From Gemmatimonadales bacterium (GTDB lineage: Bacteria > Gemmatimonadota > Gemmatimonadetes > Palauibacterales > Palauibacteraceae): DNA of 44,259 bases. Of the stretch, positions 1 to 7,113 are shown piece by piece (position 1 is the stretch's first letter; every line of letters starts with the position of its first letter). Both the position numbers and the translations under genes were made by a program. The stretch lies in contig VXOJ01000030.1 of NCBI GenBank assembly GCA_009840115.1, positions 1 to 44,259 on the forward strand, written 5' to 3'. The notes under the pieces were generated by a model. The model was not told the origin of the DNA, made no database searches, and saw only the letters and a program-made list of their open reading frames with translations.

Positions 1-1
1 G

Positions 2-313
2 ATACCGACGATACCTCCGTGGGGGTGCGGGGGGGGGGGGGGGGGGTGGCGGCCCGCCACCCCCACCCCCAACCCCCCCGGCGGGCGGCGCCCCCGGGGG
101 CGGGGGGGGCGGGGGCCGGCCGGGCCGCCCGGGGCGGGGTCCGCCGGGTCCGCGAGCGACGGCGCCGGGCCCGTGACGATCGTGGTCCGGCCGGGCGACT
201 CGCTATGGCTGATCGCCCGCCGACATTCGGTATCGACGCGCGAGCTTATCGAGTGGAATCGCCTCTCCTCGACCCGGATCCACCCCGGCGATCGGCTTGA
301 GATCCGGCGCTGA
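2..313 (+). CDS. LysM domain protein, 3' end only
   Basis: An open frame runs in from the left edge and stops at 311-313. The last ~47 codons form a LysM peptidoglycan-binding domain (VVRPGDSLWLIARR, then a WNRL-type second half and a final PGDRLEI-type strand). Upstream of it the frame is Gly/Pro/Arg-rich low-complexity sequence, consistent with a flexible linker, but it includes an 18-base G run that is easily mis-assembled, so frame and exact start of this part are unsafe. The missing N-terminal part could be a wall hydrolase or another envelope protein; nothing here decides. Its last 111 bp are antisense to the end of the facing dehydrogenase gene. Confidence 0.6.
   Translation: MPTIPPWGCGGGGGGWRPATPTPNPPGGRRPRGRGGRGPAGPPGAGSAGSASDGAGPVTIVVRPGDSLWLIARRHSVSTRELIEWNRLSSTRIHPGDRLEIRR
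20..140. repeat. G/C homopolymer-rich low-complexity tract
   Basis: Nearly pure G/C sequence with an uninterrupted run of 18 G at 29-46 and several C runs. It encodes the linker of the LysM protein if the frame is right. The composition and position at the window edge suggest a place where sequencing and assembly break down; indels here would change the reading frame. Confidence 0.7.
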
Positions 314-1681
314 GCCTTCGCGCGGCGGGCCGGAAAGCGGATAGAGGATCCCGCCGCCCGGCTCCCCGGGCTCGCCGGCCCGCTTCGGCAGTCCGTTACG
401 CGTGTCGACGATGATCCGTGCCTTCTCGAGCACGAGACCGTAGTCCACCTGCGGGTGATCCGTGATGACGACCGTGGCGTGGCTCGACGCGAGCAACTCC
501 GCCGTCAGGGGCTGCGATTCGAGGTCTCCGCCCTCCTGGGCCAGCCGCGGTACGAACGGGTCATGGTATGAGACCTCGGAGCCCTGCCGGCGCAGAAGTT
601 CGATGACGTCGAGCGCCGGACTCTCGCGGACATCGCCGACTCCCGGCTTGTAGGCGACGCCCAGCAGCAGGACGCGGCTGCCGTTCAGCGGCAGACGATG
701 CCGGTTGAGCGCCTCCGCGACGCGGTCCACGACGTAGCGCGGCATCTCCGCGTTGACCTCGGCGGCGAGTTCGATGAAGCGGGTCCGGTACTGGAGCGTC
801 CGCATCTTCCAGGCCAGGTACTGCGGGTCGATCGGGAGGCAGTGGCCGCCCAGACCGGGGCCGGGCGTGAAACGCATGAAGCCGTACGGCTTCGTCGCCG
901 CGGCCTCGACGGCCTCGCCGATGTCGATCCCCAGACGGTCCGCGATGACCGCCATCTCGTTCACGAGACCGATGTTCACCGCGCGGAAGGTGTTCTCCAG
1001 CAGCTTCGTGAGTTCCGCGACCTCGGGCGACGAAACGCTCACGACCTCGTCGATGACCCGTTCGTAGAGGCAGGCGGCGAGTTCCAGGCAGGAGGCGGTC
1101 AGTCCGCCCACGACCTTCGCCGTGTTCGTGAACGTGTAGGTGGGATTGCCCGGGTCGACGCGCTCGGGGCTGAAGGCGAGGAAGAACTCCTCCCCCGCGG
1201 TGAGTCCGCCCTGTTCGAGTTCCGGCTGCAGGAGTTCCCGGGTCGTGCCCGGCCAGGTGGTCGACTCGAGGACGACGAGTTGACCGGGCCGGAGACCGTC
1301 CCGGATGTGACCGAGCGCGTCGAGGATGTGGGAAACGTCGGGGTCGCCGGTCTTCCCGAGCGGCGTGGGAACGCAGATGATGACGGCGTCCATCTCCCCG
1401 AGGCGGCCGAAGTCCGTGGTCGCATCGAGGAGGCCGCTCTCGACGACGGCGGCCACGGCCCGCGCCGGGACATCGCCGATGTGGGAGTCGCCCCGCCTCA
1501 CCCGCCGCACGACGCGTTCGTCGATGTCGAACCCCAGCGTCCGGAAGCCGGCGCCGGAGAACGCCGTGACGACGGGAAGACCGACATAGCCGAGCCCGAG
1601 CACGCCCACCCGGGCCGCGCCCGACTCGATCTTCTTCCGGAGCGCCTCTCTGTGGTTCACCGCGTCCCCCGCATCCGTCAC
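203..1681 (-). CDS. UDP-N-acetyl-D-mannosamine/glucosamine-type 6-dehydrogenase
   Basis: Nucleotide-sugar dehydrogenase of the WecC/WbpA/TviB group, which oxidises a UDP-HexNAc at C6 to a uronic acid using two NAD+, for surface polysaccharide. Visible: Rossmann motif GLGYVG at residues 29-34, the catalytic cysteine in GPGLGGHCLPIDP near residue 281, and the C-terminal domain motif LLLGVAYKPGVGDVRESP. The GTG start at 1681 shares four bases (GTGA) with the moaC stop, so translation is probably coupled; a GTG at codon 8 is an alternative. At 492 aa it is longer than usual: the last ~40 residues after the normal family end lie antisense to the LysM gene and look unstructured. The exact substrate cannot be told from sequence alone. 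Confidence 0.9.
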   Translation of the reverse strand: MTDAGDAVNHREALRKKIESGAARVGVLGLGYVGLPVVTAFSGAGFRTLGFDIDERVVRRVRRGDSHIGDVPARAVAAVVESGLLDATTDFGRLGEMDAVIICVPTPLGKTGDPDVSHILDALGHIRDGLRPGQLVVLESTTWPGTTRELLQPELEQGGLTAGEEFFLAFSPERVDPGNPTYTFTNTAKVVGGLTASCLELAACLYERVIDEVVSVSSPEVAELTKLLENTFRAVNIGLVNEMAVIADRLGIDIGEAVEAAATKPYGFMRFTPGPGLGGHCLPIDPQYLAWKMRTLQYRTRFIELAAEVNAEMPRYVVDRVAEALNRHRLPLNGSRVLLLGVAYKPGVGDVRESPALDVIELLRRQGSEVSYHDPFVPRLAQEGGDLESQPLTAELLASSHATVVITDHPQVDYGLVLEKARIIVDTRNGLPKRAGEPGEPGGGILYPLSGPPREGSAPDLKPIAGVDPGRGEAIPLDKLARRYRMSAGDQP

Positions 1682-2178
1682 TCCGCGTCCGCCGTCCAGG
1701 CGCCCGATCGTCCGCCGCGCTTCTCGAGGAGCCGAATCGGCCCCAGCGCCATGCCCCGGTCGACCGCCTTGCACATGTCGTACAGGGCGAGCAGGCCGGC
1801 CGCGACGCCGGCCATCGCCTCCATCTCGACGCCCGTGCGCCACTCCGCCGAGGCCCGCACGCTCAGCCGGTAGGCGGGCGGCGTCTCCTCGGCTTCGAGG
1901 TCGACATCGACCGCGTCGAGCGGGATCGGATGGCAGAGCGGAACGAGCGTGGACGCCGCCTTCGCGCCCTGGATCGCCGCGAGACGGGCCACGGCGAGCG
2001 CCTCACCCTTCTCGATCTCTCCCCGCCGGATGGCGTCGAGCGTCGCGCGGCGCATCCGGATCCGGCCCTCGGCCACGGCCACGCGCCGCGTGAGCGGCTT
2101 CTCGCCCACGTCGACCATTCGCACCCGCCCGTCCGGGTCCAGATGTGTGAGTCCGTCCACGAAGCTGCCTCCCGTCAC
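1678..2178 (-). CDS. moaC: Cyclic pyranopterin monophosphate synthase MoaC
   Basis: Second step of molybdenum cofactor synthesis: converts the MoaA product into cyclic pyranopterin monophosphate. The 166-aa protein matches the family's usual ~160 aa. Family landmarks are clear: the LVPLCHPIPLD motif, the GVEMEAM segment, and YDMCKAVDRGM carrying the conserved Asp and Lys residues of the active site. The GTG start at 2178 overlaps the holB stop by GTGA; its own stop overlaps the dehydrogenase start the same way. No other Mo-cofactor gene lies beside it; the only related fold in the window is a MoaD-like protein at 23618-23938. Confidence 0.94.
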   Translation of the reverse strand: MTGGSFVDGLTHLDPDGRVRMVDVGEKPLTRRVAVAEGRIRMRRATLDAIRRGEIEKGEALAVARLAAIQGAKAASTLVPLCHPIPLDAVDVDLEAEETPPAYRLSVRASAEWRTGVEMEAMAGVAAGLLALYDMCKAVDRGMALGPIRLLEKRGGRSGAWTADAE

Positions 2179-3386
2179 AGACTTCTCAGTACCCCCGCAA
2201 ACTGCGGTGTTCCCGCCGTTCGGCCAGTGGAGCGGCCGGCGAAGGCCGCGCTCATCTCCTCGAGCAGGAGGGCCGTCGTCGCCTGCGGGTTCAGGTTGCG
2301 GCCCACCCCCTCCACCGCCGCATCGACGGCCCCGAGGGCTTCGAGGACCGCTCGTTCCGCGGGGGCTCCGGCCGCTCGGCGGGCGTCCCGGCTTCCCGCT
2401 CCGCCGGACGTGTTCGCGCGGTCCGGGTCGAGTGCCGCGTCGGCCGCTCCAGCGGCGACGCAGAGCATGTCCCGCAGGCGGATGCGCAGCGCCTCGAGCG
2501 CCGGCTCCAACTCCCCCCGCGCGCCACGGGCGGAGTAGCGGGATGCGGCGCGGTAGCGCGCCTGCGGAGTGCCGTCCAGCGCGGCGGCCAGCAGACCGTC
2601 CGCGGCGGCCTCGGATTCGCCGGCTTCGGCATCGACGAGCATGCGCGCCCGGTAGACGGCGCCGCCGGCCCGCCGCGCCACCCCGCGGGCCCGGTCGTCG
2701 TCGCGAACGCCGAGGTGTTCCGCCACGTAGGCCGCCACGCGTTCGGTCGGCAGCGGCGCCACGCGGAGCGGTACCGCGCGGGACCGGATCGTCGGCAGAA
2801 GGGCGTCCGGACGGCTGCTCGTGAGCACGATGTAGGCGAAGGGCGGCGGTTCCTCCAGGAGCTTGAGAAAGGCGTTCGCCGCCTCGGGGCTCGCGCTCTG
2901 CGGCACCATCCGTTCCGCGTCCTCGATCACGAACACCGACCTGCCCGCCATCGAGGGACGCCGGGACGCCTGGTCCCGGATGTTCTCCACGGCGGCCACG
3001 TAGAGCCCCGTGACCGCGTCCGCGTCCGGACGCGCATGGAGATCCTCCCGCAGGAGCGCGAGACGCTCGTGGCGCTGCGCCTCGATCGCTTCTCGCAGTT
3101 TGGCCCGCGAGGCGGCCCGCTTCGGGCGCGGCATCGGGAAGTGGAGGTGGATGTCCGGGTGCTCCAGCCGCGCCGCCATGCGGCAGTTCCGGCACGCCTC
3201 GCAGGGTCCATCCCCCGTCTCCGCCGCCTCGCACTGGAGGGCGCGCGCGAGCCACAGGGCCAGCGAACGCTTGCCGACGCCCTCCGGGCCGTGGACGAGG
3301 AGCGACTGCGGCAGTCTCCGGCCCGCGACGGCGCCCGCCAGGCGCCCCAGGAGGTCTTCCTGACCCCACGGACGCCCGCCGCTCAC
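2175..3386 (-). CDS. holB: DNA polymerase III delta' subunit (clamp loader)
   Basis: AAA+ subunit of the clamp-loader complex that opens the sliding clamp for replication. Near the N-terminus there is a P-loop GPEGVGKRS (about residues 31-39), followed by a four-cysteine zinc module (a Cys, nine residues later CEACRNC). LKLLEEPPP and a sensor-type TSSRPDALLPTIRSR segment follow at about 190-205. The 403-aa length is in the family range; the C-terminal third is low in recognisable motifs, as usual. GTG start at 3386 overlaps the envC stop as GTGA. Because delta' and tau/gamma share this fold the name rests on length, the absence of tau-type C-terminal domains and the degenerate arginine-finger region; I am fairly sure. 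Confidence 0.87.
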   Translation of the reverse strand: MSGGRPWGQEDLLGRLAGAVAGRRLPQSLLVHGPEGVGKRSLALWLARALQCEAAETGDGPCEACRNCRMAARLEHPDIHLHFPMPRPKRAASRAKLREAIEAQRHERLALLREDLHARPDADAVTGLYVAAVENIRDQASRRPSMAGRSVFVIEDAERMVPQSASPEAANAFLKLLEEPPPFAYIVLTSSRPDALLPTIRSRAVPLRVAPLPTERVAAYVAEHLGVRDDDRARGVARRAGGAVYRARMLVDAEAGESEAAADGLLAAALDGTPQARYRAASRYSARGARGELEPALEALRIRLRDMLCVAAGAADAALDPDRANTSGGAGSRDARRAAGAPAERAVLEALGAVDAAVEGVGRNLNPQATTALLLEEMSAAFAGRSTGRTAGTPQFAGVLRSL

Positions 3387-4627
3387 GGGCGTCCCCGCAG
3401 CCACCGGACCGGATCCACCGCGCGGGGCCCCACCGCCCCCGGCTCGTAGATGTGGAACTCGATGTGCGGCCGGGTGGCGTCCCCGCCCACGTGTCCGATC
3501 GGCTCTCCCTCGCCGACCGGCTGTCCCTCGCGCACCGTGACGTCGCGGAGCTTCTGATAGGAGGAGTAGAAGCCTCCTCCGTGATCGAGGATCACCGTCT
3601 GCCCGGAGGCGCGCGCCGCCACGGAAGCCACGGTGCCGCGGTCCACCGCGTTCACGGGCGTGCCGCGCGGCGCCGCGATCCCGATCCCTTCGCGCGGGAT
3701 CGTCGTGCGTCCTTCCCGCTCGGGCCCGAAGCGCCACAGGATCTCGCCCTCGACCGGCCACGCGAGGCGTCCGAGGTCTCCGGTCGTCAGCGATGAGACG
3801 GACGCGGTGCCGGCCTCGCGTTCCGCCGAGCGGCGTCGTTCTTCCAGGCCACCGATGAGCGCGCGCAACTCGGCCTCTTCCGCCGCGAGCCGGGCCAGCG
3901 TCGACTGCGCTTCGTCGCGTTGGTCGGCGAAGCGGCGCAACCGCTCCTGCCGCTGCCCCTCCAGCCTCTCCAGCTCGTCGTATTCCCGGAGGTGCTCCGC
4001 CCGTACGCCGGCGATGCGGTCGCCTTCCCGGCTCAACCCGCCGCGCTGGTCCGCGAGCCTGCCCTCGAGGTCCCTCACGTCCTCCAGGAGCATGCGGTCG
4101 AAGACGGCGACATCGCGGAGGTACCGGTAGCGATTGAGCAGGTCCGAGAAGGACCGCGAGGAGAGGAGCACCTCTACCGTGCGGAGAGGGCCGCGCTTGT
4201 AGATGTCGCGAAGCCGCGCCCGCAGCACGACCCGGCGCGCCGTGAGTTCGTCACGCGTGAGCAGCATCTCGCGCGTCATGGCCGTGAGCCGATCGGAGAG
4301 CGCGAGCACTTGAACGTCGAACTCGGCCAGGAGGCTCGCCGACGCGTCGATCTGGCGTTCGATGTTCAGGAGTTCGGCCGAATCGCCGCTCACCTGGCCG
4401 GCGATCCCCGCGAGTTCCCGGCGCAGCCGCTGCCGTTCCTCGCGGATGACCTCCAGCCGCGCCTGGCTCTCGTCGAGGCGGCGCCGCACGTCCGGCGACT
4501 CCTGCGCGATCGCGGAAGCCGGCGCGGTCCATGCCGGGATCATCGCGACGGCAACGCTCAAGGCCGCAACGACCCGCGCCGTCCCCGCGCGCCCCCGCGC
4601 GCCCCCGGCCGGACTAGGAGGGGCCAT
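3383..4627 (-). CDS. envC: EnvC-like murein hydrolase activator (degenerate LytM/M23)
   Basis: Periplasmic coiled-coil protein with a C-terminal LytM (M23) domain, directly downstream of ftsE and ftsX, the same grouping in which FtsEX recruits EnvC to switch on septal amidases. Signal peptide in the first ~38 residues (hydrophobic core after GTARVVAA, cleavage after ASAIA), long Arg/Glu-rich coiled coil ~40-275, LytM fold ~300-414. Zinc ligands look lost: the usual H-x3-D position reads REGIG and the HxH position reads HIE. This argues for an activator rather than an enzyme, as in E. coli EnvC. ATG start at 4627, 14 bp inside ftsX. 414 aa. It could instead be named a NlpD/M23-family protein, but the FtsEX context favours EnvC. 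Confidence 0.88.
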   Translation of the reverse strand: MAPPSPAGGARGRAGTARVVAALSVAVAMIPAWTAPASAIAQESPDVRRRLDESQARLEVIREERQRLRRELAGIAGQVSGDSAELLNIERQIDASASLLAEFDVQVLALSDRLTAMTREMLLTRDELTARRVVLRARLRDIYKRGPLRTVEVLLSSRSFSDLLNRYRYLRDVAVFDRMLLEDVRDLEGRLADQRGGLSREGDRIAGVRAEHLREYDELERLEGQRQERLRRFADQRDEAQSTLARLAAEEAELRALIGGLEERRRSAEREAGTASVSSLTTGDLGRLAWPVEGEILWRFGPEREGRTTIPREGIGIAAPRGTPVNAVDRGTVASVAARASGQTVILDHGGGFYSSYQKLRDVTVREGQPVGEGEPIGHVGGDATRPHIEFHIYEPGAVGPRAVDPVRWLRGRP

Positions 4628-5489
4628 ACGCCCGTCCCACTTCGCGGTGCACGGAGAAGGCGGCGGCGAGCAGGCCGAGAGCGGCGGCGGCGGCGACGCC
4701 GGCCGCGGTCCAGGGGTGCGGGAGCCACACGAGCGATTCGACGGCCGCGAAACGCGCGGGGAAGAAGACATACGCGAGCCGCGTGACGCCGAGTGCGAGC
4801 AGCCCGCCCGCGAGCCCCGTCAGCGCGCCTTCGAGGAGGAAGGGCCGCTGGATGTAGCCTTCCCGCGCGCCCACGATCTGCATGATCTCGATCTCTTCGC
4901 CGCGCGCGAGGACCGCCATGCGCACCGTCGTGACGATGAGAAGCACGGCGACCAGCGCGAACCCGCCGCCCAGGGCGAGCGCGACCGCCGCCGCGGCGCT
5001 CCGCAGGGCGAAGAGCCGCTCCACCCACTCGTCCCCGAAGCGCGCCTCCTCGATGAACGGATACGCCGCGAGCGTGCCCGCCGTCTCCGACACCGTCTCC
5101 GGCGTGCGGAAGCCCTCCCGCAGCCTGAGGTGAAACGAGGCGGGAAGCGGGTTCACCCGCAGTTCCCCGTAGACGTCGGAGAACTCGACGAGATCGCGGC
5201 GCGCCCGCTCCAGCGCCTCGTCCTTCGAGACGTAGCGCACCGATTCCACGGCCGGGAGCGCCTCCAACTCCCGCCGGGCGGCCCGCACCTGTTCCGGCCC
5301 GGCGTCGTCGAGCAGGTAGCCGACGACCTCCACGCGGCGTTCCACGTCGCCGATCGCCCCGCCGACATTGTGCGCGACGAGCCCGAAGAGACCGAGGATC
5401 ACGAGGCTGAGCCCCACCGCTCCGATGGAAAGGGCGCACAGGAGAGGGGTGCGTCGGAAGCCGGCGAGCGCCTCCCGCACGGCCCTCAC
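4614..5489 (-). CDS. ftsX: Cell division ABC transporter-like permease FtsX
   Basis: Membrane partner of FtsE at the division septum; transmits ATP hydrolysis to periplasmic hydrolase activators. Topology is the family's: four membrane segments (about residues 15-39, 165-190, 212-240 and 255-275) with a large periplasmic loop between the first two, containing the RYVSKDEAL segment typical of FtsX extracellular domains. Length 291 aa is normal. The start is GTG at 5489 and overlaps the ftsE stop as GTGA. The 3' end overlaps the envC start by 14 bp, so all three are presumably made together. Confidence 0.95.
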   Translation of the reverse strand: MRAVREALAGFRRTPLLCALSIGAVGLSLVILGLFGLVAHNVGGAIGDVERRVEVVGYLLDDAGPEQVRAARRELEALPAVESVRYVSKDEALERARRDLVEFSDVYGELRVNPLPASFHLRLREGFRTPETVSETAGTLAAYPFIEEARFGDEWVERLFALRSAAAAVALALGGGFALVAVLLIVTTVRMAVLARGEEIEIMQIVGAREGYIQRPFLLEGALTGLAGGLLALGVTRLAYVFFPARFAAVESLVWLPHPWTAAGVAAAAALGLLAAAFSVHREVGRAYGPS

Positions 5490-6154
5490 GCGGCGGAATC
5501 GCGGACGAGTCGCCCGTCCTCCAGTTCAAGTTGACGGATCTCGGCGTGTCGGCACACGAAATCCGCGTCGTGCGTGGCCATGAGCACGGCCGTGCCGAGG
5601 CGGTTCAGCATCCGGAACAGTTCGAACACGCCCCCGGCGGCATCGGGATCGAGGTTGCCCGTGGGCTCGTCCGCGAGGAGGATCCGCGGTTCCGTTGCGA
5701 GGGCGCGCGCCACCGCGACGCGCTGCCGCTCCCCGCCCGACAGTTCCGATGGTCTCGAGCGGGCGCGGGCGGCGAGGCCGACCTGGCTCAGCAGCCGCTG
5801 GACGCGCCCGGCGATCTCGCGCCGTGGCGTCCCGATGACCTCGAGCGCGAAAGCCACGTTTTCCGCCGCGGTCAGCCGTTCCAGAAGCTTGAAGTCCTGA
5901 AACACGAACCCCACGCGCCGCCGCAGCGCGGGGATGTCCCGGCGGCGGACCCGCCTCGAGTTGTAGCGCGAGACCTGAACCTCGCCTTCGGTCGGCCGGG
6001 TCTGGAAGTGGATCAGTTCGAGCACCGTCGACTTGCCCGCCCCCGACGGTCCCGTGAGGAAGGCGAACTCCCCCTTCCGGAGACGGAACGAAACCCCGCT
6101 GAGCGCGTCTCCGGAGCGCGGGTAGGCCTTCGAGACGTCTCTCAGCGAGATCAT
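5486..6154 (-). CDS. ftsE: Cell division ATP-binding protein FtsE
   Basis: ATPase of the FtsEX complex. All ABC motifs are intact: Walker A GPSGAGKS (35-42), Q-loop VFQDF, signature LSGGERQ, Walker B ILLADEPTGNLDPD and the H-loop ATHD. The DEPTGNLDPD sequence is characteristic of the FtsE/LolD branch; the adjoining ftsX settles it as FtsE. 222 aa, normal. The ATG at 6154 overlaps the pdxA stop (ATGA), giving a start that can be called precisely. Confidence 0.96.
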   Translation of the reverse strand: MISLRDVSKAYPRSGDALSGVSFRLRKGEFAFLTGPSGAGKSTVLELIHFQTRPTEGEVQVSRYNSRRVRRRDIPALRRRVGFVFQDFKLLERLTAAENVAFALEVIGTPRREIAGRVQRLLSQVGLAARARSRPSELSGGERQRVAVARALATEPRILLADEPTGNLDPDAAGGVFELFRMLNRLGTAVLMATHDADFVCRHAEIRQLELEDGRLVRDSAA

Positions 6155-7098
6155 GTCGCGACGGCCCGCGCCGCGCAGAACCGGGCGCAGAGGTCGATCG
6201 CCGCCCGCATCGCTCCCGGATCCGCGACCCCGCGGCCGGCGATGTCCATGGCCGTGCCGTGATCCGGAGAGGTGCGCGGGAAGGGAAGTCCGGCCGTCAC
6301 GTTCACGCCTTCGTTCATCGCGATCGTCTTCAGCACCGCGAGGCCCACATCGTGGTAGGGCGTCACGACGAGGTCCGCCTCCCCCGAGATCGCCTTCAGG
6401 AAGACGGTGTCCCCGGGAAAGACGCCGAGGATGTCGAGCGCGGGGTCGGCAGCGAGCCGGGCGAGCGCCGGCGCGAACACTTCGATCTCCTCGTCGCCGA
6501 ACAGCCCCCCCTCGCCCGCGTGTGGATTGAGCCCCGCGAAGGCGACGCGGGGCCGTTCGATCCCCCACCAGATGCGCAGGGCTTCGATCGCGATCCCGGA
6601 TCTGCGCGCGAAGAGGTCCGCGTCGAGCACCGAGGGGACGTCGCGCAGGGGAAGATGCGCGGTGAGGAGCGCCAGGCGCAGGGACCCGCCGAGGGGGGTG
6701 CGCTCGGCGGACATCATCATCGTAACCTCGTGCGCTCCGGCCAACTCCTGGAGGAACTCCGTATGCCCCGGATGCGCATACCCCGCGGCCCGCAGGGCGG
6801 TCTTGCTGATCGGAGCCGTGACGATCCCGTCGATCTCCCCCGTCCGCGCCAGCGCGACCGCCCGTTCGATGGCCCGCGCCGACAGCAGGCCCGCGAGCCT
6901 CTCGCCGCCCGCGGGGTCCCAGTCTCCCACCGTCTCCCGGGGCACCCCCGCCAGGCGGTCCTCCACCTCGCCGAGCGACCGCGGCCCCACGAGGACCGCT
7001 TCGATCCCGTCCGCGGCCGAGAACGAGGAGAGCGCCGCCGCGGTCACCTCCGGCCCGATCCCGCGCGGATCCCCCAGCGTGATCCCGAGGCGCGGCAT
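6151..7098 (-). CDS. pdxA: 4-hydroxythreonine-4-phosphate dehydrogenase PdxA
   Basis: NAD-dependent enzyme of the DXP-dependent pyridoxal phosphate pathway. Landmarks: GDPRGIGPE at the N-terminus, metal ligands in HPGHTEF, LNPHAGEGG and PYHDVG, and the RTSPDHGTAMDIAGRG C-terminal motif. 315 aa, normal length. Two ATGs compete: the one at 7107 touches the Shine-Dalgarno sequence, while the one at 7098 has a good 9-nt spacing, so 7098 is chosen. The family normally has YHDQG; here the Gln is Val. That could be drift or a hint of the PdxA2 branch acting on another hydroxy-acid phosphate. SurA-pdxA adjacency is also seen in Proteobacteria. Confidence 0.92.
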   Translation of the reverse strand: MPRLGITLGDPRGIGPEVTAAALSSFSAADGIEAVLVGPRSLGEVEDRLAGVPRETVGDWDPAGGERLAGLLSARAIERAVALARTGEIDGIVTAPISKTALRAAGYAHPGHTEFLQELAGAHEVTMMMSAERTPLGGSLRLALLTAHLPLRDVPSVLDADLFARRSGIAIEALRIWWGIERPRVAFAGLNPHAGEGGLFGDEEIEVFAPALARLAADPALDILGVFPGDTVFLKAISGEADLVVTPYHDVGLAVLKTIAMNEGVNVTAGLPFPRTSPDHGTAMDIAGRGVADPGAMRAAIDLCARFCAARAVAT

Positions 7099-7107
7099 GT
7101 GGGTCAT

Positions 7108-7113
7108 CCTCCT
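7108..7113 (-). promoter_or_regulatory. Shine-Dalgarno site of pdxA
   Basis: A perfect AGGAGG on the minus strand. It abuts an ATG at 7107 with no spacer but lies 9 nt from the ATG at 7098, which decides the start in favour of 7098. It sits at the very end of the SurA-like gene, sharing base 7113 with its stop codon. Confidence 0.75.

Noticed and set aside
19..300. 93-codon open frame beginning at base 19
   Set aside because: Different frame from the LysM domain; its translation is Gly/Arg low complexity created by the G-rich tract.
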